Below are positions 10,910 to 22,640 of a DNA stretch of 64,000 nt, piece after piece (position 1 is the stretch's first letter; each line of letters starts with the position of its first letter). This DNA is from Aporrectodea caliginosa (taxonomy: Eukaryota; Annelida; Clitellata; Crassiclitellata; Lumbricidae). The position numbers were made by a program, and so were the translations under genes. The stretch lies in the NCBI GenBank assembly GCA_020284085.1, contig JACEVL010000521.1:940187-1004186 (forward strand), written 5' to 3'. The notes under the pieces were generated by a model that made no database searches, was not told the origin of the DNA, and was given only the letters and a program-made list of their open reading frames with translations.

Positions 10910-11160
10910 GTAGTCCTTCTCTCCGCCACTCTGACCATAATGACGCTTATCAAGAGTGAGACTCCTCTTGGGATATGACCAATCATTCTTCTCTTTCGCA
11001 ACCTTAACGTAGCTATCATAGATCGTTCTTTCCCAGCCCTTTAAAACACCTCCACATTTTGTTATTCCTTCCATCCAACAACTTTTTCCATCCTATGCAA
11101 AATCCACATTTCGAATGTTTCCAATCTTTTGATGTCCTCAATGCTCATCATAAACCCACG
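10910..11160 (-). pseudogene. LINE C-terminal fragment (FEMWI motif)
   Basis: Translated on the minus strand with several frame changes, the sequence gives RLETFEMWILHRM, followed by AGKERSMIATLRLRKRRMIG and H-I-P-R. The pattern (E-x-FEMW-x-x-RRM, then a basic stretch ending GHI-x-R) is the familiar segment downstream of the reverse transcriptase in several LINE clades. The same segment is found in + orientation at 40230-40445. Both are inactive. Confidence 0.65.
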
Positions 11161-11814
11161 AGATTACGGATTATAGAAATACACCATCTTGTTGTGCATT
11201 TGATACCAGTCCCAAGCACGCCCTTCTACTCCATCAAGGTTTTGGATCGGTAGTACCAGTCCATAGCCTGGATAAAAAAGGAGGGGAGACACATATCATA
11301 TAACGCAGAGTTATTAAACAGCAACTAATTGAGCGGTGTTTAGAGAACTCATAATATAACAGTGAGAACTGCTCAAAAACTGTTTTCTTTCGACGTCAAC
11401 GGCCTTCGATGCAATAAATTTAACGCTATATAATGCTGATAATGTAAATGTGCTTAGACACCTTTAAATTGGTGTTTCGTGACTGTACATATAATGGATT
11501 TTCTATCGTTCAATTGTTAGGCCATCAACGAGACAGAATAGAGATTAAATCGCAGCTAAGTAATCGATATATTGCAATAAATTGTTATCAGTTAGTATAT
11601 CCATCGGTCCGACGTTTGACGACATCTGCTGTCAGGGTCTTTTTCCTCGACCTTCGTTTTCTTCTTTAGACCAATAAAAGGATCAGTTGGGTCCAAACTT
11701 TAACATCTTATGGCAGCAAAGTCGTTGATATCTGCGGAGATTATTTTCGTATGATTCAGCTTTTTTCTGTTTGGAGGATTTTCTTATTAGATGGTTTAAC
11801 GTCATCTTATGACA

Positions 11815-11868
<54 letters not shown>

Positions 11869-12171
11869 GTCGTTATTAAAGTATGATTATTAGTTATAGT
11901 TTAAGGATCTGCTTTGACACCTTTTTAATCGTATCTCTCAGACGCTATAAGTTCAACCTTTTCATTGCGTTGTGTCAGTTTCTTTGATACGTCTGCTCTC
12001 TCCTGCGTTCTTTGTTTTGTACACATAACTGTGCCACTACGTGTAGTGGTGCCAGTCCCAGGATTGGACGACACGGAGAAAGGTGGCGCTTGTCATCTTT
12101 GTTAAGACACAGTGTCGTTAAAATGCAACTAAATGAAGCTATTGTATGCATTTATGAATTGTCTTGGGGGG
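11161..12171. repeat. Background repeat block with (AT)n
   Basis: No gene seen. A minus A-element (11215-11310), a hairpin module (11455), fabric colinear with 44630-44900, a perfect (AT)n run at 11818-11866, another hairpin module near 11908 and a minus A-element at 12035-12125. Confidence 0.7.
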
Positions 12172-12287
12172 AGGGGGCCCGTGGCGCATTGGATAACATC
12201 TGGCACAGAGACCGAGAGGTATCGAGTTCGAGCCCCCGTAGGGCGGATATGCTTTGTAGGCTGCTATTAGCGCCGTTGTATTGCAGG
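12172..12287 (+). mobile_element. S1 SINE, 5' part (interrupted; continues at 14573)
   Basis: GGGCCCGTGGCGCATTGGAT, GAGTTCGAGCCC and GTAGGCTGCTATTAGCGCC give the clearest tRNA-Arg-like head of this family in the window. The SINE stops at ATTGCAGG (12280-12287), which reappears at 14573-14580 where the SINE resumes, so it was split by the transposon between. Confidence 0.9.
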
Positions 12288-12862
12288 CAGGGCCGATGAG
12301 AGGGGGGTCAGGGGGGTTACTGCCCCGGGGCCCGGTTCTATGACAGGGGCCCTGAAATGTCTAAAACTTTGCTCAGACTGAAGAAACCTGTGGGTTTTGG
12401 GGGGCCCGGTTCTATGGCAAGGGCCCGGAAATGTCTACAACTTTGCTCAAACTGATAAAACCTTTGGGTTTTGACCCAATGCAGTCTCTATATGACGGAT
12501 GCTTGATGAATCATGATACACAGGGCCACAGACGTAATACTGTATGTATGGTGTCTGCATATAGGTCACCCGATGTGTCATAGTATTTGACCCACAGTAG
12601 AAGCGAACACAGTTGCACACGAAGATACTTTCATTTGGATGAACAACAATAAAAATAGGGCAAGAGATTCTCCCCTCAGATCTACAACAACCGCATACCA
12701 TGCATTTACCTCGGCTTTACCATCACTCATCTCCAGGGCTGAGGAATGCTGGAAATAATATCTGCCTTGTCTGGCTCTCTGTCTCTGTCTGTCTGTCTCT
12801 GTTGGTTTGTATGTCTCTCTCTGTCTCTGTCTCTGTCTCTGTCTCTGTCTCTCTCTGTCTCT

Positions 12863-12896
<34 letters not shown>

Positions 12897-14572
12897 GTCT
12901 CTGAGCTCCTCTCTCTGTCTGTCTGTTTGTCTCTATTTCTCTCTCTCTGTATTTCTGTCTGTCTCTCTCACAAGTCTATCTATTGCGAAAGTAGTTATTC
13001 CTGTTCAGAATACAGTCGCTAATGATGCTAATCCATTCGTTTACTTTTAAACAAAATAGCGATTTCAATTAAATTCTTCAATTTAATAGCTAGTTGATGA
13101 AGCTTTATAATAGAGAAACCGGTCTATTGAATCTCTGCCAGAAAAGCAAGACAGTAACGAATGTTACGGTGAAAATTGGACTGAAGAGGTTAGTTAGCAC
13201 TACAGATAATTCTATTGGCAATGTTTTCAACGAAAACGATTTAGTAGCTCTGTCATTTAACATAGTCTCAATTGTTCAGTCAAAGAATAAAGGCGCGAGC
13301 ACAGTAACAGACGTTGGGCATCACTCCGCATCAGAATAATTTCGGTCTAGATGTTAGTGCAAAGTTCAGTAATGCAGACAAAATATCGATTTCTGACTGA
13401 ATTCCATACTCCACCAGAATCATATGCGTAGCCCAGCAGTCCAGTACTTCGCAGTACGCACCCCTATGGTAAAAATACTAGCCACGCTACTGCTTGATAA
13501 AGGCAATCCTACTATTTCAGTTATTTAAGTCACAACTGTTGTGGTCATAATTAATATAGTTGAATAACTTTAATTTCGAAAAGACTGCTATCAGTATTAT
13601 ATTTGAGATTCATCAGCAGTCGGCCTAGAATAAATTAGGCTTAGGCCTATTGTTTTTCTGGCAGCCATAAAATCTTTAACTGGATGTAAATTTATGAATT
13701 GAAATTTGAGTTATTATCCAAATAAATAATACTTGAACTTACAACAGGATATAAGTTGTCATAATAAATAATTGACACCAAATTACCAATAGATTAGCCT
13801 ATATTATATTCCTTTAAGTTGACAAATTAGACGATGAATTACCATCAGAAATCTGGAGCTCAAAAAGGAAAGAAAGATTAGCGAAAGTCAGGAATACAAT
13901 CCTTCAGTCTTGGATTTTCAATTTTATCAAAAGCGAATGATGCAGCAATTTAGCAAATCAAGCTGACAATATCATCGTAATAGTAGTAGTAGGCCATTGG
14001 AGTTGATGATCATGGCACAGAGCGAGTTGTTGATGTAGTCTATGTAGACATTGCAAGTGACATATCCTCACCTCCTGAGATTGGACATCATAATCATAAT
14101 GCGATTATGCGACAACTGTCACAAGTCAAGTTGACGTAGAGCCTGAAAATGGGTATGGAAGCAGTTTCATGCCTGCCTAGCAAGAAAATTAGACTTCGGT
14201 GCCGTGATCGAATTGTTTGCAAGCCGGAAAGCCCGCAAAGCACATTTTTACTACATGTAGACACGGTAAATTTCTCTTGTAACTGTAAAAATTAAAATCA
14301 TTTATCACATTCACATAGCCTAATGACATTTTCATGTTTTTGTAAATTTCTTTATAATTAGAGTCAGAGATGGATCTTTTAAAATTGATTTTTACATTTA
14401 CTTTTACTATTATTAATATTACCATTATTATTATTCATTAAATGTAGTTTGATAGCCTTTTTACAGTCTTATATCAGATTCGGGCTTACAGATAAAATCG
14501 AAAAAACAAGGGGCCCTGATAGACTCTGAGAAGTGTCTGCCCCGGGGCCCGCCTTGGCTCTCGACGCCCATG
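12288..14572 (+). mobile_element. hAT-superfamily element, 2285 bp, with TSD and TIRs
   Basis: The element is bounded by an exact 8 bp duplication ATTGCAGG (12280-12287, 14573-14580). Its ends CAGGGCCGATGAGAG and, inverted, CATGGGCGTCGAGAG match at 11 of 15; both ends also carry CCCCGGGGCCCG just inside. A ~73 bp subterminal segment (12328-12400) is repeated in tandem at 12402-12475. At 13846-13866 the + strand encodes QKSGAQK, the start of the KSGAQKRK-type motif common near the N-terminus of one group of hAT transposases; no long frame survives. A CT-rich tract occupies 12770-12970. An 81-codon open frame at 13094-13339 is not recognisable. The transposase is inactive. Confidence 0.8.
12770..12970 (+). 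repeat. (CTCTGT)n-type pyrimidine-rich microsatellite
   Basis: About 200 bp of CTCT, CTGT and TCTC repeats inside the hAT element. Reading frames rich in Ser/Leu/Cys here are artefacts. Confidence 0.9.
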
Positions 14573-14697
14573 ATTGCAGGCTGTCTGTTCTGTTAGTAGT
14601 TAAGATTTGAATTGCATAACATGTAAATGTACAGCGCAGTGCGTTTGTCAGGCGCTTATTAAAGAAAAGATATTATTATTATTAGTAGTATTACGGT
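14573..14697 (+). mobile_element. S1 SINE, 3' part (continuation of 12172)
   Basis: It resumes exactly at the duplicated ATTGCAGG and continues CTGTCTGTTCTGTTAGTAGT to GCGCTTATTAAAGAAAAG and a short ATT-rich tail. Confidence 0.9.
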
Positions 14698-16750
14698 CTC
14701 TGATGTCATAAGACGACATTAAACTTTGGAATAGAAACAGTGATTTAAAAGTGTCCGAATGGATCACAAAATGTTTACTTGAGGGTTGGTTGGTTACTAT
14801 TTAACGACGCTGTGATGTGGCAATGATATTTAGTATCACCCTCCTCTTTTAGATTAGAGGCCTACATATGCGCGTGAGAAATCAAGATGAGCTCAATAAT
14901 ATATAAATATATCATCAAATTTTAATATAATATTATTTGAAATTACAACACGCGATCTCGCTGCATCAGTAGACACCTTTATTCAGAAAAGTTTCACGTT
15001 ATATATAGCTACGAACATCGCAATACGTAAGTTTCTTGTCTATTCTGACTGAGAGGTTACCAACATAATGAACGATGCTGTATTATAACGAAGATGATAA
15101 ACGTCGCCCTCCTTCGTTGTTCAGGCTTTGGACTGGCACCTCCCGATAGCAACAATTGAATTAAAATTCAACGATTGTAGTAGAAGTTTCAAGTATTTAA
15201 CGACATCTGGTGGCTGCAAGAACCGTTATCGTAGACATTGGATAATACAGTTTCTTTATATTATTGATGTTTTGTTAGTTGCTGTTTAACGACACAGTGT
15301 CATAACAAAGATGATTAGCGTCACCCTCCTCCTTCATCCAGGCTTGGGACTGGCACTGCCTGGCACAAAGCCACGGACGTGTTATGGTGGAGTTCAGGTG
15401 GGATAGTGTCAGAGTGATTAACCTTATGTCCGCTTTTAAAGTGAATAAGCTGGTTCCTGCGGCTTCGCTTTTGGTGGGCACTCTTGAAATCTCCAGTTTA
15501 CGTTTACGAGTAAAGTTGTCCAATCACAGCTCTACAGTATACTTTAAGTGAGCTATTATAAGTCATTGTGGTTGCCAGGGACCATTACATCGACGTCATC
15601 AAAACGCCTTTGGATTCCAATGTGAAGAAATTCAGCCAGGTTTAACCACAGGCATCAAAGGCCCGTTGGCTTCGATAAAAAACATTGTTTAGGATTAAAC
15701 GTTTTTATTGAGCAAAGTGTGTGAAGAACTCGCGATTGGTGGAAATTGTGAAGCAAATAATTATAGTTATATCTAAAGATGTCCAAACACATCATAACAT
15801 TGGTAGCTTAGGTCGGGTTACTTTCGATTTAACGAGGCTGCAGGGTCATAAGAAAGATGAGTGGCGTCACCCTCCTCCTTTATCCGGGTTGGGACTGGCA
15901 CCACCAGAGTATGGTCAGTTGCGGTGCCAACAGTTGCGGTCCGTTTACGTTGACCTTAGGCGTTGTTGAAGGAGGTCCTAGCGATTGCTTACCGGGTAGT
16001 TAAACAGTTTTGGCATCAAAGGCCGTTAACGTCGATATCAATTTGTTTTGTACGCGCTTGTTCCTGTGACCGACGATTTTCATTTCATTTCACCACAGTT
16101 TAACGTCGTCTTATGACATCAAAGGCCGTTGACGACAATACGGAAAATATACAATACAATCAGAACCATAAACTTATAGCATCCGAACGACACCATTAAA
16201 GGTGTCAAACGGAGCTTTACAATTTCACTATAATATTCAATATTTTTTAAACATAAAGTATTTCATCTCATACTGTCTGTGATCATTATGTCCTGACAAA
16301 TTGCATTAACTAACAAATCATACATGTATTATAATTGATTAAGGTATTCCTTTAAGACCGACGATTAAACGAAAATTTCCAACATATAAGGTCAGTTGAA
16401 AGCTATTTAAAGGTGTCTAATGGAGTGGATATCAAAATTTCCTCACTAGCCTTATCTCGGACCAATGCTTTTTAATATCGGCTCACACTACATGCATGAC
16501 ATGTTAAGATTTTACAATAATTCACCATAACTGTTTGTTAGAAATAAGCTTATAATGTTGTTAATGTTGCATGTTTAAAAGTGTTTATTATGCATGAATA
16601 CTGTGACAAGCTATAATTCTTTATGTTTTACATTGTTAGCAGTTTCATAATTTATTCAACTACCATGAATATTGTGATTGCTGTTATCATTCCGTGGCCC
16701 GGTGACCAATCAATAGCCGACCAACAGTGGACCAAGGACCACAGTTTAAG
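14698..16750 (+). repeat. Background repeat block, colinear with 1669-2800 and 26880-27460
   Basis: No gene seen. A-elements near 14793 (partial), 15058, 15280 and 15820. 14860-15250 matches 26870-27250 (CTACATATGCGCGTGAGAAA, GATCTCGCTGCAT, CACCCGATAGCAACAATT). From 15540 the order is that of 1860-2790: CAGCCAGGTTTAACCACA, GGTCCTAGCGATTGCTTA, AAAGGTGTCTAATGGAGTG, CCGACCAACAGTGGACCAAG. Confidence 0.75.
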
Positions 16751-16982
16751 TAATAATAATAATAATAAATAATAATCTTTTCTTATTAAGCGCCTGACAA
16801 ACGCACTGCGCTGTACATTTACATTTTATGCAATTTAAATCTTAACTACTAACAGAACAGACAGCCTGCAATACAACGGCGCTAATAGCATCCTACAAAG
16901 CACGTCCGCCCTACGGGACTCGAACTCGGTTCCTCTCGCTCTCTACACCAGATGTTATCCAATGCGCTATCGGGCCCCCAAA
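16751..16982 (-). mobile_element. S1 SINE, minus strand, full length
   Basis: On the minus strand: GGGGGCCCGATAGCGCATTG, a B-box region around CCGAGTTCGAGTCCC, the CTGTCTGTTCTGTTAGTAG body and a (ATT)n tail. It interrupts the fabric landmark CAGTTT(G/A)AGTA / GTAGCACTGG, which is continuous at 2753-2775, so the insertion postdates the fabric. Confidence 0.9.
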
Positions 16983-18073
16983 TATGTAGCACTGGTCTAA
17001 TCAAATCGTAACATAATCAGTGGCATCAAGTGTTTCCGTTGACGTCGACCTTGCCCTACAACCTAATTTAGAAAAGTTCAGCCATTGTTTGGTTTCTTTT
17101 AAAAATTTTTAGCACGACTACAAGAAGTAGTTACTACTTGACGACGCTGCGTCATAACAGAGAAGATTGGCGTCGCCCTCCTCCTTCATGGATGTTACGG
17201 ACTGGCACTAGCAGGGTTTGCGCCGTGGCGGAGTTGACCATTGTTTTAGTTTTCTCTGCGAACTATATATAGTTGGTAAACAAGTTATTTTAAGATAATG
17301 GCTTTGAAAAATGTAATCGAGACTCGCATCTGTAAATCGGTTGATTTTAAGGCCGCGTTTAAATAAGACACTAGTATCCTGTTTTTAACACAACTCACTA
17401 AGTAGACGACTTTGAACGATCTGTGTAATCTTATATAACTGAGCAATTTGGTAAATCTGTAATGTAACCAATGATACTTTACATTATCTAGTTAGACACA
17501 ATGCATAAGCTTACTACTGATAGCGATCGGATTTGTTGAGACACCTTTAAATAGGTTTAAATCGCAGTTATATGTATTCGACATTTTTGAACAATCGCTG
17601 GTCATTCTTATTCGAACAATTAACTGTTAATATTAAGATGAGGTCAACACAACGGTTCTACCAACTACTCAACTTCGCCCCTGCTCGTGGTCTAGTAATG
17701 CCAGTCAAAACCCTGGTTAAAAGGGGAGGGCGTATTGTCGCATTTTGCGATTGGGTTAAAGTAAAAGGCAGATAGTGGGTACTCTTTTTAATGAAACATT
17801 GAACAAGCTACATGACATTGTATATTACTATCCTCTAACAAGTTTCAGCTCATCCTCTGTCCGTAAACTCTAGTCCAAAACCATGATAAAGGAGGAGGGC
17901 GTTGCTAATTTTCACTGCCATGGCGGCGTTTTTAAACAGCAACAAACCAATGAAAATGCACAACTATCATCTGGGCATCGAAAGAAATATTCCAAAGATA
18001 ATCAAAAACGTAAGAAAGAAAATATGTTCAAGTGATACCAGTCCCAAACGCGTTCTCCCCCTTTAGTCCCATG
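16983..18073. repeat. Background repeat block
   Basis: No gene seen. Plus A-element (17128), GTTTTAGTTTTCTCTGCG (17257), GGCCGCGTTTAAATAAGACA (17353), a GACACCTTTAAATAGG module (17540) and minus A-elements (17685, 17860). Colinear with 3000-3170, 35130-35280, 43440-43880 and 59340-60150. Confidence 0.75.
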
Positions 18074-18083
18074 CTTGGATAAT

Positions 18084-18928
18084 GGCGCACTGTCGTTTGC
18101 GCGCAGAACGTTTGCGCGCCGTCGTTTGCGCGCCGTCATTTGCGCGCAGTCGGTTGAGCGCAGCAAGAAATGCCCGTCATTTGCGCGCGGGACGTTTGCG
18201 CGCGCGCAGTGTGGATTGACTTGTACTATTATATCTGCCATCTTCGTATGATCAAACAGCGAACTCCTGTATGATGGGTCGGCCTATTTTATTCGCACTT
18301 TGATGTGTACTCCTGTTCCTATAGTATATCAATCTATTGTTTTTCAACCTATTGTTCTGGTTTTGATTTCGCATATTGTACCTGTCGTCTTCGTATGATC
18401 AAACAGCGAACTCCCGTGTTATGTGTACGGTATAGGCGCGTTGAACTGTATTCATTATAAGTTCTTAAACTATAAACATTAATAGTAATCTTATTCGTAT
18501 CCTAAGCTAGAAATATGTCAAGACCAGGGTTAATATAGGGCGACATCAAAGTTCGTATTGGTGCAGTATATGATATGAGAAAGGTTTAAATACCAGAGGT
18601 TCTATGTGAAAATTCCAAAGCTGTTTATATCTCGTTAAACGATGGAGACGACTGAATCCAAGAGTCATTTCTTAGAAAGAAAAACATTGATAGGTTGCTG
18701 AACTTACAGCTAAATAAAAGTAGTTATTTTGTAGAAAACCAATACAGATTTTGTTGATATGATTAAAGTGGTTATTTCGTAGATTCTTTTGTGATTCTTT
18801 TGTTTGCATATTGTGACGGCGCGCGCAAATGACGGCGCGTAAACGTCCAACGCGCAAATGACGGTGCGCGCAAATGACTGCGCGCAAACGACGGCGCGCA
18901 AACGTCTTGCGCGCAAATGGCTGGACAC
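18084..18928. mobile_element. Foldback-type element with CpG-rich repeated arms
   Basis: The exact 10 bp sequence CTTGGATAAT occurs on both sides (18074-18083, 18929-18938) and is single in uninterrupted A-elements, so it is a target-site duplication. Both arms are tandem series of TTTGCGCGC (left, six exact copies within 18100-18200) or its complement GCGCGCAAA (right, 18815-18920), alternating with GTCG, GTCA or AACG. The centre (18210-18780) is A+T-rich and contains a 40 bp direct repeat (CTTCGTATGATCAAACAGCG at 18240 and 18388). No ORF is convincing. Inverted arrays of short repeats with a 9-10 bp duplication are typical of foldback or Mutator-like non-autonomous elements. Confidence 0.75.
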
Positions 18929-18938
18929 CTTGGATAAT

Positions 18939-20635
18939 TGATGAGGGAGACGCTCGTCATATTTGTTATAACACAGCGTCGTTATATAAATAAGGATGCA
19001 CAGTTTAACGGCAGCTTATGACAACACAGGCCGTTGCCGCCGACAAAGATTAGTTTTTGGCATATTACAGCTCATTAAATAAGGAATGTTTAGATAAACT
19101 TATATAGCAGTGGTAGCTGCTCAGATGGCACTGCACCGCTGTTCTGCTTTCGCATATAGAAATTGTTTTCGTACTTTTGAGATAAAAAAATTGTAGTAGT
19201 AGTTTCAGTTTAACGAGACTGAGATAACAAAGATCATTAGCGTCACCCTCCTCCTTTATCCAGGCTTGGGACTGGCACTGTCAGAGTACAAACAGTGGCG
19301 GAGTTAGATCAAGAAATGCAGAACGGCCTCCCCTTATATGGCGAAAATCTCACTTGAAAGTGGTGTGTATTCATCTTCAACAGTTCTCACCGTTAATTTA
19401 ATACGAATACAAAACCGCTTTTCATCTCACTTTTATAGGGCACATATCAAACTTGAAAGAGGTGTGTAACTATTTTGAAGATACTTACCGTTCGTGCAGT
19501 ATAATGCAATGCAGAAGCTTTAGTTGGTTAGTTGCCGTTAAACGACACTGTGTCATATCAAAGATTATTAGCGTCGACCTCCTCCTTTCACCAGGCTTCA
19601 GACTGGCACTACACCGCTCTGCGGCTTTCACTTATAGGCGAATAACCTGCTTAAGCGAAGTGTAACTATTAATTTAAACAGGTCTCACCGTTCGCTTCGG
19701 AATAATACAGGCATAAAATATTTAATTCAGGCATTGCCCGTACTCCGGTAGCGCTAATCCAAAGCCTGGATAAAGAAGGGGGGCAACGAAACAAACCGTA
19801 GTATCGATAAGATGTTAAACTACTTCTGTATTCTAACAGCGCCAGTCTGAAGCCTGAATAAGTGGGGAGGGTGGCGCTAATCACCTTAGTTATGACAACG
19901 TCGCTAAACAGCAGATGGCCAACTGTGCTCCTGCTTTATGCCCGATTGGCAACGGTCCCAGACTGTTTAGGGAACACGCGAAACTATCATCAGAGCATCA
20001 AAGGAAAAATTCCAGAAATAATCGAAAACGATACAAAGGAAATTCAGTAGAAATACCAAAATTGTCGTTAACGTACATTTATATCATTTTTATTACAGCG
20101 TTTAAACGTTTCAACTACAACTAATAGCTACTTGCTTGAGAACATGTTGAGCTTCTAAACTAAAAGTGGTGAAGTTAAAAATTAGTTTAGTTAATATATA
20201 AGGTTCGGTCGACGTCAACGAATGTCACTAAACTTATAAAACTGCGAATAATGCTACGATCCGCTTAGACACCCTTGAATATCTTTCCACGGACACTATA
20301 TAGGGGCGCTCTTGACCTTTTCGTTATATATACGTAGACCGATGATTTAACTCATTATGTTACGAGATCTTGCGGCTGCCATGACTCTCAAAGCGACCGT
20401 TTTAAGACTCATAGAAATTGACATCAATACGCAATTAGATTTAATAACTGCGTGAAAGATCATACCAGGTTTAACCACAGGTCTTTTGGAATTAAATACC
20501 GTTGGCTTCTATAGGAAAATTCCTCTATACAGTTCTCAGTGCCGTCACTCATGTAACGTTTCTAATGAGCAGTGTGTCATGATCCTGCGATTGAAGGAAA
20601 TTCTGAAGTGTATTTATTTCTTAACATTGAACAGC
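18939..20635 (+). repeat. Background repeat block, colinear with 57110-58500
   Basis: No gene seen. A minus G-module (19006-19080), A-elements with tandem TAG upstream (19195) and without (19530), a GAAAGAGGTGTGTAACTATTTTGAA landmark near 19456, minus A-elements (19745, 19840), then GAGCTTCTAAACTAAAAGTG (20147), ACTGCGAATAATGCTACGAT (20241) and ACCAGGTTTAACCACAGG (20463). Each of these is found in the same order in 57120-58400. Confidence 0.8.
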
Positions 20636-20639
20636 AAAT

Positions 20640-20890
20640 CCTGACACGGCTGGGATGCCATCCGTCACTAGGGACCGTATACGTTGGCTTGAAGGCCGCG
20701 TTTGACGCATTGGAAAGGGTGATGCTATGGCGTCTTTTTTTCCGGAATTGGTCCATCCCAGCCAATATTGCTCATCTCATGTCTGCCTAGTATACCAACA
20801 TTCTGAGTTCTGTACGAGTTTAGGGCGATTTAGAATTGAGAGTGGATTAAGTAGAATGATCTGAGAGTTCCAGAAATTTTGTACGACAAC
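20640..20890 (+). pseudogene. Reverse transcriptase remnant (motif LKAAFD)
   Basis: The + frame 20572-20790 gives GTVYVGLKAAFDALERVMLW followed by a segment ending ANIAHLM. YV-x-LKAAFD-x-x-x-R holds the first catalytic Asp of non-LTR reverse transcriptases, and the Leu/Trp-rich continuation fits Jockey/RTE-like enzymes. The frame ends after about 60 relevant residues and the YADD-type motif is absent. Homologous remnants lie at 6625-7340 and 60545-60800; each is followed by a SINE-D copy, here 20900-21010. Confidence 0.7.
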
Positions 20891-21614
20891 AGTGGATAAA
20901 ACATCCTGAAACCCAAGTCCATTGTTACACGGTGGGCGCCTCTATCGGAAATGGGAAGTCCTTGTCTAATAATTGTTCAGCGCCATCGATTAATGCATGG
21001 ATGAAGAATGAGAGCGAAGAAAATGGTCATAGTATCCATAAAATGTTGTTAAACACAGAACACTACATCTGCAGTATCATGTCAGTGCCAGTCCAAAGCC
21101 TGGATACATTAGGAGGGCAACGCTAATTATCTTTATTATGATAGCGTCGTTAAACAGCAAATCACTTACTCTGCTACTGCTTTATGACCGGAAGGCAAAG
21201 CTATCATCAGACCATCGAAAATACATAAATTCATTCCAAAACTAATCAAAAAAGGTCCGAAGAAATACAGCTGTAATAGCAGTACTGTTGTCAAAGTCCA
21301 TTGATGTCATAGGACGATGTTTAAAGTTTCAACCTCAACTGATACTAAATCAGAGGTTCCGAAACTGAGGTGCACGATGCAAAGCAATCGGCGTGAAGAG
21401 ATTCTATCAGGTTTAAATACATATCTTTAGACATCAAAGGGTCGTTTAGCTTTGACAGATAAATTCCATTGTAGAGTGCTTAGATACATCGCTCATTAAA
21501 CATTTTCAATGAGCAAACTGTGCCAAGAACTCCCTATTGAAGGAAACTGTGAAGCATGTGTATACATTTATAGATGTATAAGCGGTTCATCCATTACCGT
21601 ATGTTAGTTGCCGT
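20891..21614 (+). repeat. SINE-D remnant and background fabric
   Basis: No gene seen. GGAAGTCCTTGTCTAATAAT and CAGCGCCATCGATTAATGCA (20955-21000) are SINE-D; a minus A-element lies at 21085-21165; GTCCATTGATGTCATAGGAC (21296) and ATCAGGTTTAAATACATATC (21408) are fabric landmarks shared with 3478 and 4479. The block ends in the 5' half of an A-element interrupted at 21615. Confidence 0.65.
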
Positions 21615-22640
21615 TTAACCCTCAATGGGCCCTTGTCAGGAAGTTTCGTTCCAGGTCCTTGGGGTTCAAAATGCACCCCCTATTTGTTTGATAATATAAA
21701 TCAAGGATACCCTCTGTCTACCGGTAATCGAATACTATGTATTTTATATAAACATACTGTTCAATGATTTTTCCAAATTTCATATCTAAATCGTTCAGTT
21801 ACATACATTTGTCACACAGTACATTTGATATATTGACAGAGTGTGCCGGACAAGCATGCCTACAGCACTTATAGCAGGTGTTACGCGTCTTCCTGTCAAA
21901 CTCGCGCGGGCACAGATGACAACGTCCCTGTGTCCTCTTCACTTTAGCTGGTATCTCAGATCCTGCTTCGAATTCTCTTGTAATTCTTCTTGCAGTACCA
22001 GCTCTTACACGACCTCTTCCTCTTGTAGTCCGTGTAGTAGATGGTTCATTTAGCCTACCTGCTCTTCGTCAGACGCACTGACATCTTCTGATTCGTCGAA
22101 TTCCTCGGACACATGATCTTCGTTATCAGAGGCAGTACCAACTTCAGGCAAATAACCTCTATCGTCACTATCATCGGCATCACCTTCAGCTACACTGTCT
22201 TTATCACCTTCTGTAAGCTCTTCCATAATCAGTCGAAGAGCTTCAGCTGTGGAATACCTAGCCATGGTGTTATTTATTTTCTACTACTTGAAATGTAAGC
22301 AAAACATAATGGCTGACTTCTAAAAAGGTGAAACTAATATCAGGAAGTGTTCTAAAATATAATAACATAACAAATTATTGCAGTAATTAGCACCAATTAC
22401 CTGAATTTGTTAATCATATCAACGTCATAATTTTGGGGTGCAAATTGCACCCCCGATAAACCTGTGCTGGAAAAAATTGACGTCAACTCTTTTTTATCGT
22501 TTTATGCATGACTATAGGACAAAATGGTACACTTACAATGTCCTAGAAGATAACTGCTGAAATTTTAATAATAACACGTGAGTAGCCATAGAAACGGCCA
22601 GGGGGTGCAGATTGCACCCCAAGGAACCATTGAGGGTTAA
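21615..22640 (-). mobile_element. piggyBac-type element inserted in an A-element
   Basis: TTAA is present at both ends (21615-21618, 22637-22640), and the element starts CCCTCAATGG at each end, an exact 10 bp inverted repeat, followed inside by related CCTTGGGGT and TGCACCCCC segments. Removing it restores an uninterrupted A-element (GTTGCCGTTTAACGACGTTG), so the insertion site is certain. TTAA duplication with CCCT-type termini is diagnostic of the piggyBac superfamily. At 1018 bp between the duplications it is too short for a full transposase of roughly 550-600 residues. Confidence 0.92.
21799..22265 (-). pseudogene. piggyBac transposase, N-terminus joined to C-terminal Cys-rich domain
   Basis: The minus frame starts at 22265 with MARYSTAEALRLIMEE and continues as an acidic region rich in Asp/Glu/Ser (71 codons to 22050), the usual N-terminus of piggyBac transposases. 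After a one-base frame change near 22045, a second open stretch reads RGRGRVRAGTARRITREF and then CHLCPREFDRKTRNTCYKCC, CPAHS and CDKCM to a stop at 21799. That spacing of cysteines and histidine is the C-terminal cysteine-rich (RING-like) domain that binds the element ends. The whole catalytic DDD region between is deleted. The result is non-catalytic; if the frameshift were bypassed it could at most make an end-binding protein. Confidence 0.85.

Noticed and set aside
12700..13050. 116-codon Ser/Leu/Cys-rich frame
   Set aside because: Translation of the CTCTGT repeat within the hAT element.
22050..22298. 61-codon + strand frame at 22113-22298
   Set aside because: Shadow of the minus-strand piggyBac N-terminus.
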